From: Puccinia triticina
Lineage: Eukaryota; Basidiomycota; Pucciniomycetes; Pucciniales; Pucciniaceae
NCBI RefSeq assembly: GCF_026914185.1
Contig: NC_070564.1
Span: forward strand, 3,596,001-3,660,000
DNA: 64,000 nucleotides
Direction: 5' to 3'
Positions 34,707-45,887 of this stretch are shown here, piece after piece. Numbering within the stretch: the first letter of the stretch is position 1; each line of letters opens with the position of its first letter. Under the pieces are notes generated by a model. It did not search any database, was not told the DNA's origin, and worked only from the letters and a program-made list of their open reading frames with translations. Position numbers and translations under genes: made by a program.

Positions 34707-35149
34707 CTATCCGAGCTGCGAGGCTTTGCGCGCTTCTGGTATCTGCGGAATAAAGATTCCTGCAGTTAGCATCTTTTTGCTTGTCACTAGGCACTGCAGC
34801 ACAGGACTCACCTTCTCTCGATGGGTCGGTGATCCTTTGGCTGAGGCTGGAACCTTGTTGGTCTAGGTTGGCGTTGGATGTTAGCGTGCTGTATTCAGGA
34901 AAAGGATCCTGTCAGCATCGCTCTCCTAGCTAAGGCATTCCCAGCTTTCCTACTTACCTTGAAGGTTTTTGGGTTGGCTTGGGTTGCTTTGGCACTTTGT
35001 CTGATGTCGACGTGGCTAATAGAAGAGGAACAAGGTTTCAGCTCACGCTTACTCCTCCTGTCTGGGAGCCGCATGCATATGCATGGGCCTAGAGAATGCG
35101 CGGACTCACTGCTCCCCCTTGCAGGGTTAGGGTTTTCCTTGCGCTTCAT
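34707..35149 (-). CDS. Small spliced gene of unknown function between palindrome arrays (75 aa)
   Basis: On the minus strand, four exons join: 35149-35110, 35015-34958, 34888-34812 and 34759-34707. Donors are GTGAGT, GTAAGT and GTGAGT. Acceptors are ATTAG, TACAG and TGCAG. Branch-like GCTGAC or GCTAAC occur in introns 2 and 3. Introns are 94, 69 and 52 nt. The joined frame is open for 75 codons, starting MKRKENPNPARGS and rich in Ser, Thr, Gln and Pro. Two further intron-like segments (34673-34608 and one ending near 34430) and the minus-strand AATAAA at 34412-34417 follow, so the transcript probably extends to about 34400. The splice signals are good; the coding potential is uncertain. It could be the 5' part of a mobile element or a non-coding RNA. 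No family is recognised. Confidence 0.35.
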
Positions 35150-35169
35150 TTGACCTGGGACAAGCCCTA

Positions 35170-35560
35170 AGTCTTGACAGCAAGCAGGTGTACTTGCTTG
35201 GTGGGCAGGCGCATGTGTGCCTGCTCTCAAAGGGGCTCTCGGCAAGGTAAGCCCCTCGGCGAGCAGGTATACTTTGTTGGCTGGCAGGTGCATGTGTGCC
35301 TGCTCGCCAAGAGGCTCTCGGCGGGCGGATGTATGTATGCCTGCTCACTGAGAGGGATACCGGCGAGCAGGCACACGTGCACCTGCCCGCCAAGGGGCTC
35401 TCGGCGAGCAGGTATATGTACACCTGCCCGCCAAGGGACTCTCGGCGAGCAGGTATTTGTACGCCTGCCCGCGGGGCTCTCGGCGAGCAGGGATGTGTAT
35501 GCCTGCTTGCCAAGATGTATCTCCCTTGGCAAGCAGGCACGGGGCACGCCCCTGCCCATG
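35170..35560. repeat. Palindrome array (GGCGAGCAGG type), second block
   Basis: It has the same words as 33975-34385: CTCGGCGAGCAGGTATA, CACCTGCCCGCCAAGGG, CCAAGAGG. Together the two blocks flank the small spliced gene. Confidence 0.7.
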
Positions 35561-35670
35561 TAGGGGCGTGCACACCCATACAGGGGGGGGGGGGGGGCAT
35601 GCATGCCCTTGCACCCCCATACAGAGGTGTGCACGCCCTTTGACTTGCACGCCGGCTGCAAATACAGGGT

Positions 35671-36030
35671 GTGTGGCCCCACACGCCCTTTTTGAAGGGT
35701 GTGCAGCCCCACACGCCCTTTTTGAAGGGTGTGCAGCCCCACACACCCTTTTCAAAGGGTGTGCGGCCCCACACACCCTTTTCAAAGGGTGTGCGGCCCC
35801 ACACACCCTTTTCAAAGGGTGTGCGGCCCCACACACCCTTTTCAAAGGGTGTGCGGCCCCACACACCCTTTTCAAAGGGTGTGCGGCCCCACACACCCTT
35901 TTCAAAGGGTGTGCGGCCCCACACACCCTTTTCAAAGGGTGTGCGGCCCCACACACCCTTTTCAAAGGGTGTGCGGCCCCACACACCCTTTTCAAAGGGT
36001 GTGCGGCCCCACACACCCTTTTCAAAGGGT
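35671..36030. repeat. 30-bp hairpin tandem array, 12 units
   Basis: Exactly twelve 30-bp units lie end to end; the last nine are identical. Each unit contains AAAGGGTGTG and its complement CACACCCTTT around a CGGCCCCA loop (10-bp stem). Because 30 is divisible by 3 and the unit has no stops, long frames appear on both strands; these are artefacts. Confidence 0.9.
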
Positions 36031-36284
36031 GTGGGCGTGGGTGTGCACCAGGGGGATGTGCCCACGTGTATCAACACCCTTTTCCCAGTGCCAATGTAGA
36101 GAGAGGGGTGTCAAACAGCTTGAGCAGATGCACTTCACAAGCTGTGTGTGCACATGGCAGAATGAGCTACACTAGCCGCTGTTGGCTGTGCAAGGCAAAC
36201 AAATGTATACTCAGTTATGGCATTTGTGCTATGATGTACCAGCTGTGGATAGATGCTGGATAGATGGCCAGAGCTGTTCAAATG

Positions 36285-38906
36285 TCACTTGCTGCCAAGG
36301 GAACATTGTTTTTTCCTGGTGATATAGGTTTTTATTGGAGGCACAGCATCTGTAACTTTTGATTTTGAGACCAAGTTGGGGATAACATTTTTGAGCAGCT
36401 GTGAACCATTGGATAGGAGGGTTAAGTTCACGACCAGTAAAGCCTTGTCACAACCAACTTGACTTACACAACCACATAGTATGCATTTTTCCGCTCTCAC
36501 CACATCTCCAATTAATTCTTGGACCTTCTTCTCTGTGTCCCTATCATCGTTGAAACCCGGTGGTAAATGCTTGGTCTTGTACTGATCAGACATGCTGATG
36601 ACATGTTTTTTTTGCCAAGCAACAGCAATGAGCATCAATGATTCAACACATTTGTAAAATGTCAAAAATAGCTTACTGTGGTCATGCAGACCGACAAGCG
36701 CCGATAAACCTCACAGGTTTTTGGATTGCTCTCAAGGCTGTATGCTTCAAGCTTGCATTCCAGAAGGGTGGATTGAACAAAGTCTTTCACATCTCCCTGA
36801 ATCAGGTGGGTCAGTACAAGCAGGTTCAAACATGTCAAATTCACCGGCTTCAATCTTGGCAATTAAATAAATCAAGTCTCACTTGAATTCTCTTGTCAAA
36901 AACAAATTTTGGTACAATTCCTGTTTCATTTGCACTTTTCTTTGGTAGAAGAGATGCAAAGCCATAGACGAGGGCGGCCCGTTAGAGAATCTGCCGTTGG
37001 ACCCGGGTGCGGGTGCCAGCGGCACCCGGGTGCCGCACCCGTTTTACCTGAAAAATAGGCACCCGCACCCGTACCCGGCACCTGCCGGCGGGTGCCGCGG
37101 GTGTACCGGCGGTGTACCGGCGGTGTACCGGCGGGTGCCGCCGGAAAGGATCCCTTCCGGGAGACGAGGCTGTTGTAGTCTTGTCGTCCGCAAGGGATCC
37201 GCGGACGACGAGGCTACAACAGCCTCGTCGCTCGCAAGGGATCCGCGGACGACGAGGCTACAACAGCCTCGTCGCTCGCAAGTGATCCCTTGCGGACGAC
37301 GAGGCTGTATCTTGTCGTCCGCAAGGGTTCTCGTCCGCAAGGGTTCACTTGCGGACGACGAGGCTACAACTCGTTGTCCGCAAGTGATCCCTCGCGGACG
37401 ACGAGAACAGCCTCCTCGTCCGCAAGGGATCCCTTCCGGGAGACGAGGCTGTTGTAGCCTCGTCCTCCGCGAGGGATCCGGACGACGAGGCTACAACAGC
37501 CTCGTCTCACTGAAGGGATCCCTCCCGGACGACGAGGCTACAACAGCCTCGTCTCCCGGAAGGAATTCCTCCCAGACGACGAGGCTACAACAGCCTTGTC
37601 TCCCGGAAGGGATTCCTCCCGGACGACGAGGCTATGCTGTAGCCTCTTCGTCTGGACGACCCAAACTCCGCCGCATCCGGGGGAGCTGGGGCGGTACCTG
37701 GGCAGGTACCCGGGTGCCGCACCCGTTTTACCCAAAAAACAGGCACCCGTACCCGCACCCGGCACCCGCGCGCGGGTGCGGGGCGGGTGCCGGAGGTACC
37801 TGCCAACGGGTGCCGGGTACCTGCCGCGGGTCCAACGGCAGATTCTCTACGGCCCGTTGATTTGCTTGATTCAACTGTAAACAAAACCAACAATTAGGAG
37901 ATCTTAAATGCATGCTTGCAAATCAGCTTACACACTTTCAAGATGTCCATTGCAAATTCTTTTTGGCCATTGTCTAATTTGAACATGCCCTGAAGCATTT
38001 CATGATCAATGTCATCATCCACAGCAGGATCAAGGCTTAATGTCAAGGAATGGGATGAATCCAAGTCAAATGCCACAGAACCGGTTGGTTGCAGGTTATT
38101 GCTGCCGGATGTTGAGGAGCGGGTTGCACTTGGAGATTCCAAGTTTAATGTAATGGAATGGTTCTATTGCTTGCTGTTGTTTCCAGTTTTGTTGGAGGCG
38201 CTTTTGCCAACCTCAAATTGGAATCTATTCAAGTCCACATCCACAATGTTGTGGTCCAAAATTTGGGACTGATTCTCTTTGTCATCCTCCTTGTCTTCTT
38301 TGCCAGTAGGAGGGGAGAGCCAAGGAATAGATGATTTGTTGAGTTGCCTGCGCTTTCCGGCGGCATTGTCCTCAAGACATTCAGCTATAAAAAAATCGAT
38401 TGATTCAGTTTGCATTTTTGTGTGGAAAGAAGTAATCATTGCAAATGCTTGCCTGATATTGACCCAGCTAAACGTTTATTTTAAGCTAATTCTGGCATGG
38501 GTACATCTGCCAGAAGTGCTGATGGCTCCTCAAGTAGTGATTGGAGGCCTCTTGCTCGAATTGGTGGATGGCAATTTTGAGATTCTAATGTTTGCAGGCC
38601 AGGAAGATGACGTGAAAGTGACTGATTTGGCAAAACCGGCTGCTGAGTTTGAAAACTGGACAGCTGATTTGGGAAACTTATTGGCTGGTTTGGGAACTGA
38701 TGGTGGAGATCTTGCAAATATTCTTGATGTTGCTTGTGAAAAATTGGCAACAGATGTTGATATTGCTTTTGAAACCCTTGAAACCCTGGAAGCATATCTT
38801 GATATTCTGAGAGCTGAGGCTGCTGGTGAGGTGGTGGATTTTGAGTATCAAGTGAGAAGATATGGCTAAAATAGAATTTCATTTTTAGTATAATAAAACA
38901 AAACAA
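36285..38906 (-). pseudogene. Decayed rust hypothetical gene interrupted by a hAT-like element
   Basis: Minus-strand segments read in order: a Gln/Pro-rich N-terminal part (38481-38870), then KEDKEDDKENQSQILDHNIV (about 38290), then HEMLQGMFKLDNGQKEFAMD (about 38000). LNQANQRA follows at 37880-37858, continuing past the insertion as ALVYGFASLLPKKSANETG (from 36975). Then come GDVKDFVQSTLLECKLEAYS (36811-36680) and KKVQELIGDVVRAEKC (about 36500). GT-AG introns lie near 37925-37880, 36898-36812 and 36672-36590. An in-frame TAG near 38165 and the 867-bp element make it non-functional. I do not recognise the function. It is probably a repeated rust-specific family. Confidence 0.45.
36983..37849. 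mobile_element. hAT-like non-autonomous element with palindromic interior, 867 bp
   Basis: Both ends begin TAGAGAATCTGCCGTTGGAC as inverted repeats. The exact 8-bp direct repeat CGGCCCGT lies on each side (36975-36982 and 37850-37857). An 8-bp duplication plus ends fitting the YARNG rule (TAGAG) indicate a hAT element. The interior 37140-37660 consists of alternating inverted words: GACGAGGCTACAACAGCCTCGTC and CAAGGGATCCCTTG. No transposase frame is present. Confidence 0.85.
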
Positions 38907-39842
38907 AAGATAAATGAAAAGGTTTACCTAAAATAGAACAGGAACAGGTGATGAGATGAGAACAATAACAATAAAGATAAATAACCACCACAAACAAACA
39001 CTAGGACTAGGGCTGACAAGATAAGTAAAGGTTAGATGCTTTTTCCATAACGGTCAACAAGAGAAATAAAGTAAAGGAGAAAGATAAGAACCTAAAAACT
39101 AGCTGGCCTAGACTGGTGACCTCAACAAAGGAACCCGCGGAGTAAGATTCAGATTGATAGATTTTGAAGAACCGCAGGATTGATGATGTTGTTGAGATAA
39201 GGAAGGGAAGTCGGAAGGAGCGGTCAACAGCTTCCGATGAAGAATGACCAACAGCTTCAAATATAGAGTATTGACACCGGTGATAGTCTTGACGTCATTG
39301 TCTTTTGTCTTGATCACACTGGGCACGCAGCACAAAGAAAATAACATGCTGCACGCCACAGAGACCGCCAGATTCCAACATTAAGGGGCTGCAATGCTGG
39401 ATTAGTCTGACTATTCAGTTGTTGGTTGTATTGATATGGAACACTCATTTTTAATGAGGTGGTTGAGAGAGAAGACAGATGGGAGAAAAAGAAGTGATGA
39501 TGATGTCATTTTGAAACTCTGCTTTAAAACTTCATACAGGGTCTCCGTGGCCCCCAATATTGTGGCCCATTAGACTTGGATCAAAAAGTATCAATTCAAA
39601 GACTTCCTCATCTTCTGCACAAGCTCACACCAGCGCACAGTACTTGGGACACTCAGCGGACGAAGGCGCATTCAGGATGACTGTAGGTATGTTGTTTCAA
39701 TTTCCCCTCTTTGCGTGCAGTGTTTGTCTTTATTTACTTTAGTGACATGGCCGATTTGCATGATACAGATGAGATATTTACCAAACACGCCACCAACCAG
39801 GGCCCTTGATTTGTATGTATACCTTGTGGGCGGAAGAATCAA
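38907..39842. other. Intergenic DNA
   Basis: No gene is supported. Positions 38880-39080 contain minus-strand donor-like TTAGGTAAACC and repeat words also seen at 34440-34490, so it may be a relative of the 3' part of that spliced unit. Confidence 0.3.
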
Positions 39843-42800
39843 ATGATGGGAAAAAATAAGAAACGACATCTTTGTATGGAAGCACACAAGAAGAATATGG
39901 TTGCATGGTTAGCGCGCAGGAGAGATCTACTAGCAATTGATGGCCAGCCTGTTGGAACCGCTAGTCACACTGATCCAGGAGGACCCACAAATCACCCAGC
40001 GACAAATAATGATGAGGTAGACTATGACGCAGATAACAAGGCCAATAATGATACTAGTTTGCAATTGGGCAATCCTGAATTCAAGATTGCAGACATAATG
40101 AATAGGTTGAGAGAAGGCAAGGAAGATTGGCGGAATCAGCAACAGGAAGCTCAGAGTGAAGAACAAGCCCCCGACATGAGTTGGGAATCATGGATGGAAC
40201 TTGAACTAGAAAGAATACTAAGGGTGTTCAAAGTTGAAATCATAAAATTTTCAATGCATAAAATCATAAAATTATAAAACTTTCAAGTGATGATTTCATA
40301 TGTACCATTCTAGAAATGTTGCTCTAATTTGAGTGCTTGGGTGCAACATATTTTTTTAAGCTTAGAATTTTATGATTTTATGGTGTTATGATTTTATGCA
40401 AGTCAACTTTGAACACCCTAACTGGAGGACCAGGACTTGGACATTTTGGAGGAAAACGCAAATGAAAATGTTGGCATTGATGAATCTGAAAATGATGCGG
40501 ATGAGCAATGGTTTCCGTTTAAAAACAAAATGGTGGATCCGCTGCTCATGATTAGGTAGATCAAAAAAGAAAAACTGACTTTCTGAAGTGATTGTTATTA
40601 TAGAAGTTTGTGGGCTTGTTATTGGTGGGTTATACTCGCAACTGCGTCTCTAGGACTTTGTATGACCAGATCCGTTCAATAATCAATCATTGTGCAACCT
40701 CAATATCCCGGCCTGGTCAACCATACAACGAGCACAGAAACATATCCGCGAATATCTCCAGATGGAACCAAAAACCAAGGAAAGTGTCTGGGGCACGCCA
40801 TGTGCAACTCTCAGCTCAATCAGTGCGCTTTGCAAGGTATTCCCATCCCACAGGCATGCTGTCAAAATGATACTTGCTGACTGGTAATATCTTTAAATTC
40901 CTGGGTGTGTGTAGGAGATCTCAAACCCCCTTGTTGCCCCCCACCTCAATTTCTATCCAGAAGATACGCAAGGAAAAAATCAATTCAAGCTCTCTCAATC
41001 AAGAAAATGGCTAGAATTATCTCGAGATTACCTGCCCCAGATGTGTGTTAACAACACCCGGTATTTCTATATTTTTGAGCCGGTGGAATTGTACTCCAAG
41101 CAAATTTTTGTCCCCATTTACCTATTCCAATTCAAATCTGAGCTGCATTCTAAATGTGTAGTTCCTACGCTGAGATCGCTCAAATCAGGGGAGCATGAGA
41201 TGCGGATACCAGCTAACATTGGATTTGACAACCCCCGTCTGGTAACAATCAAGACCAAAGAATTTCATATTGAATACGCTCAAATCATGTACCATGACCA
41301 TCTGTTATCGTCTGTCTGTGGTGGTAAAATGTACAAAACAATCGGAAAAAATCGCAGCCTGATGCCATTGCCCAACAAATGGAGAGAAAAAAGCGGAAAT
41401 AGAATCATCCAATACATGCTGATTTCCCTGTACTCAGATGACACGTTGGGAAAAAAATCCAAACAATGGAACAAGCACATCTTGTTCTACTTTACATTAG
41501 CTGGACTCCCACCCAACCTGTCAAATCAAGAGTATAATACCCACTTCTTGGCAACATCAAACCAAGCGAGTGCGTTAGAATTATCAGAACTTATTGTTGA
41601 TGAGCTGAAGTATGTATTTTTATGCAAATGATTTGAGTGCATCTGGATTTATCTTCATCCATCTCCAAGTCTAACCGCCTTATTTTTGCATGTAGTAAAG
41701 TAGCCACAGATGGGTTTGAAGCCTACAATGCCAGCATTTCTCAGCCAGTTTGGGTGATGAGTACTGTTTTGTTTGCCTTGGGGGATTCACCAATGCATGC
41801 AGAAATTACAAACACCCCTTTTCCAGGCAATGCCCTCAATCCATGTTGAATATGCACTCTATCAGCTCCAACCAAAATTGCAAAACATCTCAAGAGATAT
41901 GTTTGGAAGTTTGTTCAAATTGATTGGAGAGGAAATTTGCGCCCCAACCCTTGGCGCAAGTGGGCGGATACAATCAAACACAGCCATGAGCTTTTTGACA
42001 TAGCCACTGGAAAGACAATTACAGAATTTGATGAAAAAACTAAAGATTGGGGTCTCAAGGATTGAATAAACAAAGGTTTTATTGATTGACAAAACAATCC
42101 ACTGATAAGAGAACAAATTAAAAAACTCAAAGAAGAAGACAAGTCCCAACTGTTCAATCCATTTCTGAAACTCAAAGGTACGTGATTCCTAAAATAATTT
42201 CTAAAACTAAAAGATACAATGATTCTAACAGAGTTACCCTTTTGTTGACAAAGGATTTGATGGTTGTCTGGACACCCCAGTGGAAATTTTGCACGTGTTC
42301 CTGCTTGGAGTGGAGAAGTATCTGGTGCATTCCTTTTTCAACAGGTTGACTGAGATTCAAAAGAGAGAACTGGAGGGCCGCCTAGAGTCATTCAATTTGA
42401 ACTCCTTGAATCTTCCAAAGCTACAACCAAAATATTTAACAACACATTTGGGATAGTTAATAGGCAAAGAGTTCAAAATACTTCTTCAGAGCGCACCATT
42501 CCTTCTTTTCCCTTTCATGGACGCAGATGAAAAGGAAATATGGCATTCCTTATTGCTACTCTCCTCTTATGTTTTCCAGACTCACATTGATGACATGGAC
42601 GAGTTCATTGCTCAACTTGAGATACACATTGCAAACTTTCTCCATAACATAATGCAATCCTTGGCCCAGTGGACCAACAAACCTAAGTTTTACATCATTG
42701 TACATCTCCCAGATTCAATGCATTGTTTTGGGCCTGCACCTCTCTTTTCTACGGAAAAATTCGAATCTTACAACGGGGTCCTCCAGGAAGCATCCATACA

Positions 42801-43850
42801 TTCCAATAGACTTGCTCCTGGGAGAGACATAGCAATAAATTTAGCGGATTATCTATCGCTTCGTTTCCTTGCGTCAGGTGGCCAGCTGTACAATAAAAAC
42901 ACTAAAACAATTACCCAATTGTCTACTCCTGTATTAAACCTCTTTCACAACAATGTTTCGATTCAAAAGTTGATGGGATATGATGCCGCTGTTGCATTAT
43001 CAATCACACGTTTCCCGCATGAACATGTTGTTCCATTATCAAAAGCAGAAGAGATCTTGGCTAAAGACCATGTGATACCAGTACCGCCAGCCTTGCAGCA
43101 GAAATTTCTGACAAAAGACTTCCAACATATCACATGCTTGCAATTGAATAAACACAAACGTATTAGCAAGGATTATTTTGTATTGGTATTGTCACTATCT
43201 GCACATTATTTTCTCATAATTCCTGATGGGCTGACTGTAATGGGGATTGGGTGAACTCTACAGGTCAAACCAACATCTTCAGAGGAGTATATCGGACGTG
43301 TTAATTCTATATGGAGTGCAGGTTCATACATGTTTGTAAATGTGACAAAGTTCAAGAGGGCCACCTGGAACGGATACTATATGATGAGGGAGTATTGCAA
43401 AACCAGTGATACATGTTTGTTCTTCTGCAAAGTAAGGATTATGTTGCTTGGTTCTCTCCGATGTCTGATCTTACTTGCTTACTTAACATTGTATTGTTGT
43501 ATTTTTTTTCTCCCAGGACATTGTGTGCACCTTGAATCTCCAGGACAATTGTCACAGTGGGAATTGTCCCATTGAGGAGAATAAGGTACTGAAAATCAAG
43601 AGGCAAGAAACATCAATCCAAATTTGACAGGTTTGTCATACCGATCAAGAAAGACACATACTCAATTTGACATCTTTTCATGCCCCCAAAGCACATTGGA
43701 GATTGTCCTTTGTAACCTTTAGGCAAGTAGATCCTGCAACTACTGTGGAAGGATTGAATCAGGGTCATCAGACCTGGAAGAACAAATATAAACAGCCTGC
43801 CAGGGGCCCAAAATTAGTTTGGAGTTCAGATGGAAAATCCTGCACATAAT
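39843..43850 (+). pseudogene. Plavaka-type DNA transposase, degraded
   Basis: Plavaka is a CACTA-related transposase family common in basidiomycetes. Segments occur in the expected order: an N-terminal acidic region (39843-40220, resuming 40430); LLVGYTRNCVSRTLYDQIRS (40616); LNIPAWSTIQRAQKHIREYL (40693); FYPEDTQGKNQFKLSQSRKW (about 40960-41020); YFYIFEPVELYSKQIFVPIY; LISLYSDDTLGKKSKQWNKH; LFYFTLAGLPPNL; and YNTHFLATSNQASALE. After an intron come LFALGDSPMHAEITNTPFPG (41770), DTPVEILHVFLLGVEKYLVH (42280), KFYIIVHLPDSMHCFGPAPL and STEKFESYNGV (42690-42780). Frameshifts near 40690 and in-frame stops after LNPC and near 42063, 42075 and 42456 show that it is dead. A MITE sits at 40221. Ends of the whole element were not found. 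Confidence 0.85.
40221..40419. mobile_element. MITE inside the Plavaka pseudogene, 199 bp
   Basis: Ends AGGGTGTTCAAAGTTGA and TCAACTTTGAACACCCT are perfect 17-bp inverted repeats. The interior is AT-rich with repeated ATCATAAAAT. It separates two acidic segments of the transposase frame. The duplication at its edges is ambiguous. Confidence 0.7.
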
Positions 43851-44290
43851 TGTTAAAAACTGCTGTATATTCCTCTATCTCTGCATATTAATTTAGCATC
43901 AGTCATTAATTTCCCTATGTATTCTTATTTACTTTTTGTTTTATTCAATCTTCTATTTCTTTTCAATCAATAAAAACTTGACACATGATAATGCTCCTTT
44001 TTAAGCTTCATTAAATATATATCTAATGTTTTGGTGCTTCAGCCTTGGAGAATTCCAGCCTACATATACAACCATCACATACAAAATCAACTTGTATCAC
44101 TTGCCGAATCTTTCCACAAACCCAAAGCACATTGGAGAATGTCAATGTACAACTTCAGGCAAGTGGATCCCTCAACTGCTGTCAATGGAATCAATTAGGG
44201 CCATCGGGTCTGGAGAACCTATTACAAAGAACCAGCAAGAGGTCCTAAAGCAGCCTGGAGTTCAGATGGAAAATCTAGCGCTTGAGAGTT
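43690..44290. repeat. Duplicated 3' segment of the Plavaka region
   Basis: Positions 43681-43845 and 44110-44272 are diverged direct copies, sharing CCCAAAGCACATTGGAGA, TTCAGGCAAGT or TTTAGGCAAGT, GATCC and GGAGTTCAGATGGAAAATC. The interval between them is AT-rich. Confidence 0.6.
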
Positions 44291-44454
44291 CATGATTATC
44301 TAGGGAGCATGATAGTTAAGAAATAACAGTATTACTTGTCTGTTTCACTATTCATATGCAACTATCAAGAACAAAATCTGCAAACAATATATGCTACTTG
44401 GGAACTCTTTTGTGGGCTTTATTCTGTATTATTTTGGCGCTTTAGCCTTGGACG

Positions 44455-44824
44455 TGTGAAGCCCTGCACCCCTTGCAGGGTTCACTAGGTGTCACAAAAC
44501 CTATCACATGACCCACACAGCCAGGGATTTAGTCTCAGGCTTTCCCCCTCCTTCCTAGCCCGGCAGAGACCTCCGGACCCTTCGACATCTCTCTGCCAAG
44601 CTAGGTGAGTTCTTCTTTCCTCTCTCTGGCTCCTTCCTTCCCATCCTCAAGACCTGTGTACATAGACTAATGAGAGAGACCTCCGGAACCTTTGACATCT
44701 CTCTGCTGAGCTAGCTTGCAATACAGACCCCCAAGGAAGTTGGAACTAGAACGTCTCCAGGCCTAGTGCCTTGTCCCTCCGTGCCACCAGCCTCCAAACA
44801 GTGAAGGGTCTCCCAACCCTTACA
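44455..44824 (+). mobile_element. Solo LTR with internal intron, 370 bp
   Basis: It runs from TGTGAAGCCC to AACCCTTACA, flanked by the perfect 5-bp duplication GGACG (44450-44454, 44825-44829). A hairpin ends ...CTCTGCCAAGCTAG and is followed by an intron-like 44605-44665 (GTGAGT to CATAG). After it, the loop and right arm reappear (GAGAGACCTCCGGAACC...CTCTGCTGAGCTAG). Confidence 0.85.
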
Positions 44825-44929
44825 GGACGACATCAACCTATGTTAATAATCATCACATACAGAATCAACATGGAGTACTAGCAACAGGGTTAAAAATATG
44901 GCCGCTGAAACTTACCTGATGAGGTGGCA

Positions 44930-45275
44930 TGTGAGCTGCGGCTCCCGCGAACTCACAGGAAGTATCACAGGAGGTGTCACAAACCACCATCAAGCATCTA
45001 CTTAGTCCCTCCTTTCCTGCCTCGCCTAGCTCGGCAGGGAAGTACTGAGACTTCCCCCGAGCTAGGTGAGCAAAACTTCCTCATTTCCCCTTTTTTCCCC
45101 TTTTCTCCTTTCTCCTTTCCCGCCCCAAAGTTGTATGTAGAGGGAAGTACTGAGACTTCCCCCAAGCTAGCTCCCTTGCCCCCATCTGCAATACAAACAG
45201 AGGTTCTAGAACTGCTCTGCGCCCTTGTCCCCTTGCCCCTCGTCCCAGTGAAGCTCTCCGTGTTGAGAGCTTACA
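44930..45275 (+). mobile_element. Solo LTR with internal intron, 346 bp
   Basis: It runs from TGTGAGCTGC to GAGAGCTTACA, flanked by the perfect duplication TGGCA (44925-44929, 45276-45280). The hairpin CTAGCTCGG...CCGAGCTAG is followed by an intron-like 45066-45140 (GTGAGC to TGTAG). The loop and right arm then reappear (AGGGAAGTACTGAGACTTCC...AAGCTAG). It is inserted near the C-terminal end of the minus-strand frame at 45281-45717. Confidence 0.85.
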
Positions 45276-45887
45276 TGGCATCATGTAGAGTCCAAGTAAA
45301 TTTTTTTGCTTTTTTGGTCCCAACCAATGACTCCGCGACCGCCTGGAGGAAGGCAGATTCGGTAGACGCATCAAGTCTTTTGGTGACACCGCTCCCAGCA
45401 AGAATATATTTCCAAATTAATAAACCACAGTCCCGCTCGGCATCTTGCACACAAAGCCACAGTGGACAATCCAGGTATGTTTCTTGCAGGTACTGTATCA
45501 CCAACGCTTTGAGCTTTTCAAAAGTCAAACCATACAGAGTGGTGCACAAGACTGGCATGTACGCCTTGGGCTCAACAACCAAAAATGCACCTGCCCCGGA
45601 TTGTGAATCTGAATTTGGGAGATGTTGGTTGTTGACCCAGATACTGAAGTAAATTTGAATCCTAATGAGTGCATCAACGGGGGTTGAGTTAACCGCTGTG
45701 GAGAGTTCCATGACCACTAGGGGTTGACAGCCTTATCTGGGTCTGTTGTGATTTGGCGCGGGATTGTCCTACACCGGCGAGTGATCAAAATTTGAGTTGG
45801 GGCAGATGAGGTGGAGGTTAACACCAGATAGCTTGGCGGGTTCTTATGCTGATCTTTGATCTCTTGGTTTTTTGGAGACGAGGAGGC

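Noticed and set aside
35127..36263. Open frames of 226-316 codons on both strands over the 30-bp and GGCGAGCAGG arrays
   Set aside because: They arise from stop-free tandem units; frames on both strands overlap and share no family motif.
38279..38869. 196-codon plus-strand frame
   Set aside because: It lies opposite a better supported minus-strand gene remnant with splice signals; Asp/Leu-rich content mirrors the Gln/Asn-rich minus frame.
44924..45652. 242-codon plus-strand frame
   Set aside because: It runs across a solo LTR with clear ends and target duplication, so it is a chance frame.
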